This document shows positions 8,791 to 16,104 of a stretch of 16,104 nt of DNA, one piece after another (the stretch's first letter is position 1; each line of letters opens with the position of its first letter). The notes beneath the pieces are model-generated. The model searched no databases and was not told the DNA's origin. It was given only the letters and a program-made list of their open reading frames with translations. Where the stretch lies: NCBI GenBank assembly GCA_023145535.1, contig JAGLDQ010000256.1, positions 1 through 16,104 of the forward strand, written 5' to 3'. A program made the translations under genes and the position numbers. This DNA comes from Cocleimonas sp. Its GTDB lineage: Bacteria; Pseudomonadota; Gammaproteobacteria; Thiotrichales; Thiotrichaceae.

Positions 8791-8813
8791 CTCTATTTGT
8801 ACTAGTTATAGAG
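8791..8813. promoter_or_regulatory. Inverted repeat CTCTAT-N11-ATAGAG, possible operator
   Basis: Six-base arms flank an 11-base centre that contains the palindrome ACTAGT. It sits in the middle of the divergent region, so a protein bound here could affect both directions. No T-run follows, so it is not a terminator. Function is unproven. Confidence 0.3.
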
Positions 8814-9236
8814 TGTATTGGGTGATTTTTTAGGTGTTTTGAGCTTAATGGCTAACTTTCAAGGATAATCGGACGAAAAAGCACCTACTTTATTTTATGA
8901 AGCTGATCATTATAGAAACGATTTATTATAAATATAACTAATCACATAAAAACAACCAAACATCTGTTTCTTATTCCTAAGATTGACTGTTTTCGATCAC
9001 CCTATGCTTCGTTAAAGACACAAGGAATGCGTAATAAATAGTATTCCCGTGTTAATAATCAACACCAGATGACTTAATTCAAGGAAGAAGAAATTATTTA
9101 AATTACAATTGCCTACAATCAAACAATGATTTAATCGCATTTGCATTTAAAACAATTTCTACTCTATTTTAATTGTCACCTAGATCCTGAAAATGTTCAT
9201 ACATTGGTTGGAATTAGGTGTTAGGGATGCATCATT

Positions 9237-12200
9237 ATGAACCAATTTAACCTTTCCCTTTGGGCGCTAAAAAACAAAAGTCTTATTCTTTTGCTTGTTT
9301 TCTTAACCTTCATATTAGGGGTTATCGGCTACCTAAACTTAAGTCAGTCAGAGGACCCTCCTTTTACCGTTAAGACAATGGTGGTGACAGTCGCTTGGCC
9401 GGGCGCAACGGCGGCTGAAATGGAACAGCAGGTAGTTGATCAACTGGAACTTATTGTTTCAGAAGTTCCTTTTTTTGCTAATGTAAATTCTGCAATTAGT
9501 GCTAATGAAGCCACACTATTTGTAACAGGCAAAGAGGAAGCCGATGCAAGAGAAGCCGCTATCTTATTTTATGAAGTTCGCAAACGCATTGAAGACATGG
9601 CATTTAAATTACCTGAAGGGGTTCTTGGCCCATTTTTCAATGATAACTTTGGGGATACCTTTGGTAATATTTATGCACTAGTAGGCGAGGACTATAGCTT
9701 GGTTCAGTTACGTGATAAGGCGACTGAGATCCGTAAAGAATTTCTTCTACTGCCTGATGTAACAAAAATACTGCCTATTGGTGTTCAAAATGAGCGCATC
9801 ACGATAGAAATTGATAACAAAAAAATTGAACAATTAAATATTAATAAACAACAATTACTCGCCGCCATTGCAGGGCAAAACGAGATGGTTCCTGAGCCTT
9901 TTTATGATAATGATAACGGGCGAGTGTATATTCGTAGCAAGGACAAGTTTGCATCCTTGGATGATTTACGTCAGCTACCCCTGCAAATTAATAAAGAAAC
10001 GGTACGCTTAAAAGATGTTGCTAACATTAGCCGAGGTTTTGAAGAACCCGCTACGGCTAGTATGCATTACCAAGGTCTCCCAGCCATTGGTATTGGTGTT
10101 TCAATGAATCCCGATGGCGATATTATTCGTCTTGGCAAAGACCTTGATAAAGCCGTTGCACGTATTCGCCAGAAACTACCAAATGGCATGAAACTTGAGC
10201 GTGTTAATGACCAGCCACGTACGGTTAGTAAGGCCATTAAGGAATTTTTAGTGACTGTCTCAGAGGCCGTCTTTATTGTGCTGTTGGTGAGTTTTTTCAG
10301 CTTAGGTTTACGTGCGGGAGCCGTTGTTGCGTTATCAATCCCTGTGGTATTAGCGGGAACGTTTTATCTCATGTCCGTTTTTGATGTTGGCTTGCATAAA
10401 ATATCATTAGGCGCTTTAATTTTAGCACTGGGTTTATTGGTTGATGATGCCATTATCGCCGTTGATATGATGTCACTAAAACTTGAGCAAGGCATGAGTC
10501 GCTTTAAAGCCGCAGGATATGCTTATATGACCACAGCATTCCCCATGCTAACAGGTACATTAGTCACCGTTGCTGGTTTTCTTCCTATTGCACTTGCTGA
10601 CTCCTCAACAGGAGAATACACCCGCTCTATCTTTCAAGTTGTTGCCATTGCGCTTGTTCTCTCTTGGTTTTCAGCCGTTATCTTAGTGCCTTACTTAGGT
10701 TCTAAGCTGTTGTTAACTCAAGCGGAACGCGCTAAGAAATTTAGGATTTTCCCTGATATAAACTTCTCGTTTTTCTCTAAATTTATCCATTATTTTAAAC
10801 GTTTCGTTCTCTTTTGTATTCTCCACCCCGCTATTATTATTGTATTTACCTTCTCCTTATTAGCCCTCGCAGGTTTTGGGTTTATGTCGATACAACAACA
10901 GTTTTTCCCCAGCTCTATACGTCCCGAGCTATTGGTTGATATAAAATTACCCGAAGGCGCATCAATTCAACAAACCAAAGCTGAAACAAAGAAAATGGAG
11001 ACCTATTTGGGAACTCAAAGTGATCAAATAGACAACTTTGCCAGCTACATAGGGCGCGGCTCTCCGCGTTTTTATTTACCGCTTGATGAACAACTCCCTG
11101 ATGATTCTTTTGCACAAATTGTAGTAACCGCAAAAGATTTAGAGGCAAGAGAAACATTACGCAATAATATTATTTCATTAATGGAAAGCGCGACCTTTTC
11201 ACAAGTTCGTCTGCGGGCATTACGTTTAGAAAATGGCCCTCCTGTCGGCTATCCTGTCCAATTTCGTATTTCAGGGGAAAAATCATCGGTCTTACGCACC
11301 ATTGCCAATAAAGTGGCTTCCGCTATGAAAGATAATGAACATTTAGAAAACGTTCATTTGGATTGGGGTAAAAGCAATCGTATTATTAAACTAACATTAG
11401 ATACTGATAAGGCGGGAAAACTAGGAATTACACAAGCGAATCTAAATCAAGCGCTGGGTATGGCACTCAATGGCTTGCCGATTGGGGAATTTCGTGATGC
11501 GAAACAAGCTATTACGATTGTCTTAAAAGACAACCAAACCATTCGTGAAAAAACGGCGAATCTTAAGGATATTACACTCCCTACGGCCAATGGCGTTAAT
11601 GTTTTATTAACCGACATTGCGACACTTGAGGAAAGTACCGAAGATGGTGTCATTATGCGTAATGATCGTTTACAAACGATTACGGTACGCGGCGATATTT
11701 ATGATGATATACAAGCGCCGACTGTCAGCGCACAAGTCCAAGAAAAACTGGTGAGCATTAAAAATAATTTACCCCTTGGTTATAAGATCAGTGTTGGGGG
11801 AGCAGAAGAAGAAAGTGATAATGCATCGGCCTCTATTATGGCCGTCGTTCCAATTTTCGTGACCATTATGTTGCTTCTCCTTATGGTTCAACTCCAATCA
11901 TTTGTGCGCCTCTTTATGGTCTTACTCACCGCTCCCTTTGGTTTCATTGGTGTTGTTGGCTTTTTACTATTATTTGATCAACCTTTTGGTTTTGTTGCAT
12001 TGCTTGGCTCACTTGCATTGTCAGGCATGATTATGCGTAACTCTATTATTTTAGTAGACCAAATTGATCGTAATATTGCGACTATGATGATACCTGCACG
12101 CGCCGTTATCCTTGCCACATTGAATCGGTTTCGTCCGATTATACTCACCGCATTAGCCACTATTTTAGCGATGATCCCATTAACCTCTAATCTGTTCTTT

Positions 12201-12398
12201 GCCCCAATGGCTGTTTCTATTATGGGTGGGTTATCGGTTGCTACTTTACTCACCTTATTTTTCTTACCCGCCATGTATAGCGCTTGGTTTCGTTATAAAT
12301 ATGGAACAAAAGTCTTTTTTGGTAAGGAAAAAATGTCCGTAGCGGTGGCAATGAAATTTAGAGAACGCTATAAGGATTCTCTAAAATCAGGCCTATAA
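9237..12398 (+). CDS. RND-family efflux permease, HAE-1/TriC-like, without linked adaptor
   Basis: A proton-driven inner-membrane pump subunit of 1053 residues, the usual length for AcrB-type RND permeases. TM1 is at ~12-34, followed by SEDPPFTVKTMVVTVAWPGA and TAAEMEQQVVDQLE, typical of the TriC-like branch. TM2-TM6 run from ~338 to 490. TM4 has LGLLVDDAIIAVDMM with the proton-relay pair D403/D404. A second porter domain follows TM7 (~526-550), and TM8-TM12 fill the C-terminal part. In TM10, GMIMRNSIILVDQ places R934 where AcrB has K940. A complete pump needs a membrane fusion protein and an outer-membrane channel; neither is adjacent. The ATG has AGGG ten bases upstream. It is divergent from the PKS operon, so exporting the PKS product is a guess from position only. 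The substrate cannot be told from sequence. Confidence 0.93.
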   Translation: MNQFNLSLWALKNKSLILLLVFLTFILGVIGYLNLSQSEDPPFTVKTMVVTVAWPGATAAEMEQQVVDQLELIVSEVPFFANVNSAISANEATLFVTGKEEADAREAAILFYEVRKRIEDMAFKLPEGVLGPFFNDNFGDTFGNIYALVGEDYSLVQLRDKATEIRKEFLLLPDVTKILPIGVQNERITIEIDNKKIEQLNINKQQLLAAIAGQNEMVPEPFYDNDNGRVYIRSKDKFASLDDLRQLPLQINKETVRLKDVANISRGFEEPATASMHYQGLPAIGIGVSMNPDGDIIRLGKDLDKAVARIRQKLPNGMKLERVNDQPRTVSKAIKEFLVTVSEAVFIVLLVSFFSLGLRAGAVVALSIPVVLAGTFYLMSVFDVGLHKISLGALILALGLLVDDAIIAVDMMSLKLEQGMSRFKAAGYAYMTTAFPMLTGTLVTVAGFLPIALADSSTGEYTRSIFQVVAIALVLSWFSAVILVPYLGSKLLLTQAERAKKFRIFPDINFSFFSKFIHYFKRFVLFCILHPAIIIVFTFSLLALAGFGFMSIQQQFFPSSIRPELLVDIKLPEGASIQQTKAETKKMETYLGTQSDQIDNFASYIGRGSPRFYLPLDEQLPDDSFAQIVVTAKDLEARETLRNNIISLMESATFSQVRLRALRLENGPPVGYPVQFRISGEKSSVLRTIANKVASAMKDNEHLENVHLDWGKSNRIIKLTLDTDKAGKLGITQANLNQALGMALNGLPIGEFRDAKQAITIVLKDNQTIREKTANLKDITLPTANGVNVLLTDIATLEESTEDGVIMRNDRLQTITVRGDIYDDIQAPTVSAQVQEKLVSIKNNLPLGYKISVGGAEEESDNASASIMAVVPIFVTIMLLLLMVQLQSFVRLFMVLLTAPFGFIGVVGFLLLFDQPFGFVALLGSLALSGMIMRNSIILVDQIDRNIATMMIPARAVILATLNRFRPIILTALATILAMIPLTSNLFFAPMAVSIMGGLSVATLLTLFFLPAMYSAWFRYKYGTKVFFGKEKMSVAVAMKFRERYKDSLKSGL

Positions 12399-12541
12399 GA
12401 TACGTCAGGATGCAGGAGACTGTAAGTTATTCTTAACGGATTAATTGACTTCTTATGCATCAGCACACTGCACAATTACTGCATATTATTTCCTGAAAAT
12501 TCACATCACTCCTATTGATGTATTGTTGTAAAATAAGCGCT

Positions 12542-13084
12542 ATGAAACCTCTCAAAAAAAGCCTGATTATTGTCACCTGCGCCCTACTCTTTCTTATCTA
12601 TTTGCCCGATGAGAAAAACCATATACCTGTTGCAAACGCAACGACTAAAGACTGGAATCCCAAATCATTTTGGTACTATCCTTGGGGACGTTCAATTACA
12701 CATAAAGGGATTGATATATTTGCCAAGTCAGGAAGTAATGTCGTTGCACGCACACAGGGTTTTGTTATTTTTGCAGGTAATAAAGGCATTGGCGGCAAAG
12801 CCATTATTGTCTTATCGAATAAAGCGCGGTTGCATTATTATGCCCATTTAAAGACCATCAATACCGCAAAATTTACCCTAGTTTCGGCAGGAGAGAAAAT
12901 TGGCGAAGTGGGTAACACAGGAAATGCCAAAGGCAAACCCGCCCATTTGCATTACTCCATTTCACGCATTTTCCCACAACCTCTGGATTGGGACTTTAAT
13001 GCGCCGCAAGGATGGAAGAAAATGTTTTATATTGATCCTGCCTTAAACCTTTCCATAAGACAGACAAAGACAGCCCGCTTGTAA
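12542..13084 (+). CDS. Exported M23-family (LytM-type) metallopeptidase
   Basis: A 180-residue zinc metallopeptidase, probably acting on peptidoglycan cross-links in the periplasm. From the ATG at 12542 it has a basic start (MKPLKK), a hydrophobic stretch (~7-21) and a possible signal-peptidase site after VANA (30-33). The M23 residues are all present: H54 and D58 in HKGIDIF (HxxxD), H102 in YYAHL, and H135/H137 in AHLHY (HxH). GEVGNTGNAKG before the HxH is also typical. An in-frame ATG at 12515 would add nine residues (MMYCCKISA) and bury the signal peptide, so I prefer 12542, although neither start has a clear ribosome-binding site. A TAAAAT at 12529-12534 ends seven bases before this ATG, so a near-leaderless message is conceivable. 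There are no LysM or SH3 domains, so it is little more than a catalytic unit. It lies 44 bp before the response regulator and may share a transcript with it. Confidence 0.9.
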   Translation: MKPLKKSLIIVTCALLFLIYLPDEKNHIPVANATTKDWNPKSFWYYPWGRSITHKGIDIFAKSGSNVVARTQGFVIFAGNKGIGGKAIIVLSNKARLHYYAHLKTINTAKFTLVSAGEKIGEVGNTGNAKGKPAHLHYSISRIFPQPLDWDFNAPQGWKKMFYIDPALNLSIRQTKTARL

Positions 13085-13128
13085 AGTAACAATTGAAACA
13101 CTTGACAATCTAACCCGAAAAACAGCCT

Positions 13129-13824
13129 ATGAAAGCCCATATTTTAATTGTTGATGATGATGCCCATATCCGTGATGTGATTGCATTTGCCCTAGAAAAA
13201 GCGGATATGCAGGTACTGCACGCCTCTGATGGACGCGAAGCTTTGGATATTATGCAAGAAAATCCACAAATCGAACTGATTGTACTGGATATTAATATGC
13301 CTGAAATGGATGGACTAGAGATGTGCCGTGAGCTACGAAAAACCTCACAAACACCTATTTTATTCCTCTCATCCCGTGACGATGAAATTGATCGTATTCT
13401 GGGTTTAGAGTTAGGCGGCGATGATTATGTCACCAAACCCTTTAGCCCACGCGAATTAGTAGCACGTATTAATGCCATCCTTAAACGTATCCAGCCACAA
13501 ACGGCTCCGCAAAAAAATGTATCTATTATTCAGTACGGAAAATTAAAAATTGATGATGAACAACACGCTATCTGGTGGGATCAGCAAACGGTTTTGCTAA
13601 CCGCAACCGAATTTTCTATTATTCGTCAAATGGCACGCTACCCAATGAAAGTCTATTCACGTGAGGCGATTATGAATAGTGCCTATGAAATGAATATCCA
13701 TGTCAGCGATCGCACCATTGACAGTCATATCCGCCATATTCGAGCCAAATTTTCGTCCATCGGCTGTGATAAAATTATTGAAACACTCCACGGCGTTGGC
13801 TATAAACTTTCTCCATGTCAGTAG
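13129..13824 (+). CDS. OmpR/PhoB-family response regulator
   Basis: A 231-residue transcription factor activated by phosphorylation, probably by the kinase encoded next to it. The receiver domain (~3-120) has the acidic pocket D9-D11, phospho-acceptor D54 (VLDINMPEMDG), S81/S82 at the switch position and K103 (YVTKPFSPREL). The winged-helix DNA-binding domain (~131-229) has LTATEFSIIRQMARYP, the recognition-helix region VSDRTIDSHIRHIRAKF and the wing HGVGYKL. The segment FLSSRDDEIDRILGLEL recalls CreB, but that is not enough to assign a symbol. Ribosome-binding sequence before the ATG is weak. The 3' end overlaps the kinase gene by 10 bp, a usual arrangement for translationally coupled pairs. 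Confidence 0.95.
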   Translation: MKAHILIVDDDAHIRDVIAFALEKADMQVLHASDGREALDIMQENPQIELIVLDINMPEMDGLEMCRELRKTSQTPILFLSSRDDEIDRILGLELGGDDYVTKPFSPRELVARINAILKRIQPQTAPQKNVSIIQYGKLKIDDEQHAIWWDQQTVLLTATEFSIIRQMARYPMKVYSREAIMNSAYEMNIHVSDRTIDSHIRHIRAKFSSIGCDKIIETLHGVGYKLSPCQ

Positions 13825-15419
13825 AAATGACTCGCAATAATAAAAAGCTCTATCGTCTGCGTACCTTACTGCTCTTAGTTGCCTTATCAATTTTATTACT
13901 GCCCTTTGCCAGCGTGTTTTATTTTCGCTTTTATGAAAATGAATTGGTGCGACAAACTGAAATCGAGTTAATTGCACAATCTGCGGTTATCTCTGCAACC
14001 TATCGCACCTTTATTAATCAACAAATCAAACAGAAAAAAAACTATGGAATAGTGATCAAGAGCGCATTAAACAATAGACGACATGAGCACTATACCCCTG
14101 TTGCCGCCACCATTGATTTATCCCAACAACAAGTACTTCCTCGACGAAAAGATGCCAAATCGGTTTATAATCCTCCCGATAATTTCGCCATTAATGCTGG
14201 CATACAGCTCCAACCAATATTAAAAGACAGCCAACAGGTAACGCTAGCAGGTATACGTGTCTTAGATTTTCAAGGTATTGTTATTGCGGGACGCAATGAA
14301 CGCGGCTTTTCTCTAGCGCATGTAGCAGAAGTCAAACAAGCGCTTCAAGGCAACTACAGCAGCGTTATCCGACAACGTGTTTCAGATCAAGCACCGCCGC
14401 CAATCGCCTCAATTAGCCGTGGCACAGGCATTCGTGTTTTCACCGCGTTTCCTATTATTGATGATGATCAGCTCTATGGCGTGGTGTACTTATCACGTAC
14501 ACCGCAAAATATTCTCAAGCATCTTTACGCGGTCACAGGACGGGTACTGATTGCCTCCGCCATTGTATTAAGTGTCGCCTTGTTGCTCGCCTTCTTTGTT
14601 TCATCCCGTATTGTGCGTCCGATTAAACAATTAACGGATCAGGCGCAAAAACTTACCAAAGGCGAACTCATCACCATTAGCGAGCTAGAAAAACCAGGCA
14701 CCTATGAGCTATCCAAACTCTCCCACAGCTTCGCTACCATGTCGCAGACCTTGCATCAACGTAGCGATTATATTCGCCAATTTGCGGCACATGTCTCGCA
14801 TGAGTTCAAAACACCCCTTACCGCCATTCAAGGGGCTTTAGAGTTACTGCAAGACCATATGGATGATATGCCCAGTGAACAACGCCAAAAATTTCTATCC
14901 AATCTTCAAGATGATACGCACCGTTTAGAGAAATTAGTCACCCGCTTACTCGAACTCGCCAAAGCGGATGCCATGCAAGCCTCGGATGAAAGTGCAGACC
15001 TTGCTTCCACGTTACAGAACTTCAAAAATCGCTATCAAGAAAAAGGGCTAACACTCATCATCCGCCCAGATATCTACCCTGCGAAGCTAGCCATTGCGAC
15101 TGATGTACTGGAAACTATTTTTACCAATTTATTTGAAAATAGCCTGCAACATCAAGCAGATAAAATAGAGATCCATATTTTAGCCGTAGAAAACAAACTA
15201 GATATTAAACTGCATGATAATGGGGATGGTATCTCGGCGGCCAATGCAGAACGTATCTTTACTCCTTTTTTTACTACCCGCCGAAATCAAGGCGGCACGG
15301 GGCTTGGGCTGGATATTGTGGCTTCATTATTGCAAACGTGGAAGGGCGATATTCAATGGCAGGAAGTTGAGACTGGAGCGGCTTTTTTGATGCGTCTATT
15401 ACGGGTAAATGAAGAATAA
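13815..15419 (+). CDS. Membrane sensor histidine kinase
   Basis: A 534-residue inner-membrane kinase predicted to phosphorylate the regulator encoded just upstream. TM1 is at ~17-38, a periplasmic sensor at ~39-242 (Cache-like by layout, with IRVLDFQGIVIAGRNE and GIRVFTAFPI), and TM2 at ~243-262. HAMP follows (SSRIVRPIKQLTDQAQKL). HisKA has HVSHEFKTPLTAIQGALELL with phospho-acceptor H329. The ATPase domain has N442 (LFENSLQH), D468 (HDNGDG), the F box FTPFFTTRR and GGTGLGL (493-499). All catalytic boxes look intact. The start at 13815 overlaps the regulator; a second ATG at 13827, two bases after the regulator stop, is equally possible and would remove four residues. The topology resembles CreC, but the sensor is too divergent to name a signal. 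Confidence 0.95.
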   Translation: MSVEMTRNNKKLYRLRTLLLLVALSILLLPFASVFYFRFYENELVRQTEIELIAQSAVISATYRTFINQQIKQKKNYGIVIKSALNNRRHEHYTPVAATIDLSQQQVLPRRKDAKSVYNPPDNFAINAGIQLQPILKDSQQVTLAGIRVLDFQGIVIAGRNERGFSLAHVAEVKQALQGNYSSVIRQRVSDQAPPPIASISRGTGIRVFTAFPIIDDDQLYGVVYLSRTPQNILKHLYAVTGRVLIASAIVLSVALLLAFFVSSRIVRPIKQLTDQAQKLTKGELITISELEKPGTYELSKLSHSFATMSQTLHQRSDYIRQFAAHVSHEFKTPLTAIQGALELLQDHMDDMPSEQRQKFLSNLQDDTHRLEKLVTRLLELAKADAMQASDESADLASTLQNFKNRYQEKGLTLIIRPDIYPAKLAIATDVLETIFTNLFENSLQHQADKIEIHILAVENKLDIKLHDNGDGISAANAERIFTPFFTTRRNQGGTGLGLDIVASLLQTWKGDIQWQEVETGAAFLMRLLRVNEE

Positions 15420-15583
15420 AAGGACAGCCTATAAAACAAAACATCCCTTACATTACTGATTATTTCCCTGATATTCATGCTTGGGTATTAGAGAGTATTC
15501 AGCTTGCGATGCAAGAAGGCTGACTTGAAGCAAGACGAATGCAAATGGGGAGGAAAACATCACATTTTCCTCCCCATTGGTAG
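15419..15583 (+). pseudogene. Possible remnant of a small coding region, interrupted by TGA
   Basis: One frame after the kinase stop reads like protein: PIKQNIPYITDYF, then PDIHAWVLESIQLAMQEG, then a TGA at 15521-15523, then LEARRMQMGRKTSHF up to a TAG at 15581. There is no ATG, GTG or TTG start for it, and the preceding codons run into the kinase 3' end. It could be a decayed fragment of a neighbouring gene or chance. I do not recognise the family. The hairpin at 15544-15578 lies inside its last third, which argues that this part at least is not selected as protein. Confidence 0.25.
15544..15578. terminator. 14-bp perfect hairpin between convergent genes
   Basis: Left arm 15544-15557 (AATGGGGAGGAAAA) pairs perfectly with right arm 15565-15578 (TTTTCCTCCCCATT) around a 7-base loop. 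It sits between the kinase (rightward, ending 15419) and the barrel-protein gene (leftward, ending 15609), the usual place for a shared terminator. No T-run follows the stem on either strand; the only T-run is in the arm itself. It may therefore work as an atypical bidirectional terminator or as an RNA 3'-end stabiliser. Confidence 0.6.
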
Positions 15584-15608
15584 CGCTCGATCAATAAGAA
15601 ATAATAGA

Positions 15609-16019
15609 TTATTTCTCTGGCACACCTTGCCATAGCATGTCATAACCTACTTCAAACGTACCATCACAATATTCAGCTAGCTGTGAAAACTTCTCATTAA
15701 ATGCTTTATCCGCATGTGACGCTTCATGTTTCTCAAAAGACTGCCAATACGTGACGATCACAATATCACCCATTTCTTGCTGTATACGCTTATCATTATC
15801 GGTGCTTTCTCGAACAGAACCTTCCTCTGAGATAAACCCTGCATTGCGGTATACCTGACCGCCAATGAATCCACCATTATCATCGCCATAGTTATTTTTT
15901 ACTACATTACACATTTCGCCTAATAAAAGTTCTACATCTTCGATCGTTACGCCTTCTTTTAGATCAACCACATTAAAGAGCATTTTGCTACCAAAAGGGA
16001 TTTCAATAGGATGAAACAT
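15609..16019 (-). CDS. Small dimeric alpha/beta-barrel (ABM-like) protein of unknown function
   Basis: A 136-residue soluble protein with no signal peptide or membrane segment. The pattern KMLFNVVDLKEGVTIEDVE at the N-terminal side, GGFIGGQVYRN in the middle and GDIVIVTYWQSFEKHEASH near the end fits one ferredoxin-like dimeric alpha/beta-barrel domain, the fold of antibiotic-biosynthesis monooxygenase-like and related small proteins. Many members have no known reaction, and I see no heme or metal motif that would settle it. The start at 16019 is supported by TAAGGA (16032-16027) seven bases upstream. It faces the two-component operon, and a palindrome lies upstream, so it is probably a separately regulated single gene. 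The fold assignment is by pattern only. Confidence 0.75.
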   Translation of the reverse strand: MFHPIEIPFGSKMLFNVVDLKEGVTIEDVELLLGEMCNVVKNNYGDDNGGFIGGQVYRNAGFISEEGSVRESTDNDKRIQQEMGDIVIVTYWQSFEKHEASHADKAFNEKFSQLAEYCDGTFEVGYDMLWQGVPEK

Positions 16020-16039
16020 AAATTATTCCTTATTTTTAG

Positions 16040-16067
16040 AGTATTAATTACAGTTTATTGTTCTCAA
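16040..16067 (-). promoter_or_regulatory. Weak promoter candidate for the barrel-protein gene
   Basis: On the minus strand TTGAGA (16067-16062) resembles a -35 box. The best -10 sequences at 15-16 bp spacing (TAATAC or AATACT, 16046-16040) match poorly, so this is only tentative. Confidence 0.22.
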
Positions 16068-16086
16068 TGTATTATTTTTTAATACA
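16068..16086. promoter_or_regulatory. Palindrome TGTATTA-N5-TAATACA, candidate operator
   Basis: A perfect 7-bp inverted repeat with a 5-base T-rich centre ends directly next to the TTGAGA -35 candidate of the barrel-protein gene. Its 19-bp size and symmetry suit a dimeric helix-turn-helix regulator. I do not recognise the consensus. An AT-rich chance palindrome is possible. Confidence 0.4.
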
Positions 16087-16104
16087 AAAAGTAGCGTTGT
16101 AAAA

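Larger units (their letters stand above)
8518..9236. other. 719-bp AT-rich divergent intergenic region
   Basis: No credible gene is seen on either strand; stops are dense and the base composition is much more AT-rich than the neighbouring genes. It must hold the promoters of the PKS operon (leftward) and the RND gene (rightward). Visible elements are a 10-mer direct repeat (8573-8582 and 8655-8664), an inverted repeat CTCTAT-N11-ATAGAG (8791-8813), a weak leftward promoter candidate (8560-8590), and an AGGG ribosome-binding site (9223-9226) ten bases before the RND ATG. A membrane-fusion-protein gene, often found just before an RND permease, is absent. Confidence 0.7.

Noticed and set aside
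11978..12274. Minus-strand open frame of 98 codons inside the RND gene
   Set aside because: It is the complement of conserved transmembrane helices of the pump, and its composition is that of an antisense shadow.
12515..12541. Earlier ATG for the M23 peptidase
   Set aside because: It adds MMYCCKISA before a normal signal-peptide start and has no ribosome-binding site; 12542 gives a standard exported protein.
13102..13133. Perfect TTGACA before the response regulator as a promoter
   Set aside because: No -10 box lies at a usable spacing; the nearest candidate (TATGAA) is 20 bases away and overlaps the start codon.
15521..15523. TGA as a selenocysteine codon
   Set aside because: The frame has no start codon and no recognised selenoprotein context; decay or chance is simpler.

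Overview
The window looks like part of a low-GC (roughly 40% by eye) gammaproteobacterial chromosome. The partial GalU at the left edge matches gammaproteobacterial GalU closely, and the RND pump and OmpR-type two-component pair are typical of Gram-negative bacteria. I cannot name a genus. No tRNA, rRNA, insertion sequence, integrase or CRISPR array is visible.

Layout. Minus strand: the 5' part of galU (1-566, cut by the window edge), then a two-gene operon read right to left. Its first gene is a 2144-residue type I polyketide synthase (8517-2083). The second, overlapping it by 4 bp, is a PLP-dependent alpha-oxoamine synthase (2086-755). A 719-bp AT-rich gene-free region (8518-9236) separates this operon from the divergent plus-strand genes. 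These are a lone RND efflux permease (9237-12398), a small exported M23 metallopeptidase (12542-13084), an OmpR-type response regulator (13129-13824) and an overlapping sensor histidine kinase (13815-15419). A strong hairpin lies between the kinase and a convergent minus-strand gene for a small dimeric alpha/beta-barrel (ABM-like) protein (16019-15609). That gene has a palindromic operator candidate upstream.

The main interest is the PKS/alpha-oxoamine synthase pair. The PKS has one complete highly reducing module: KS, AT, DH, a structural KR half, ER, KR and ACP. It has no thioesterase, no loading module and no methyltransferase. The next gene belongs to the family that condenses an acyl thioester with an amino acid and loses CO2 (serine palmitoyltransferase, BioF, KBL, and fungal Fum8 acting after the PKS Fum1). 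I infer that the PKS works iteratively to build a mostly saturated chain on its ACP, and that the PLP enzyme releases it as a 2-amino-3-ketone, a sphingoid-base-like amino lipid. Chain length, starter and amino acid cannot be read from sequence. The operon also carries five G7-G8 tracts, one joined to an A6 tract, which could make it prone to slippage.

The RND pump next door could export the product, but it has no adaptor or outer-membrane channel beside it, so that link is only positional. The M23 peptidase, regulator and kinase look like a separate envelope-related unit.
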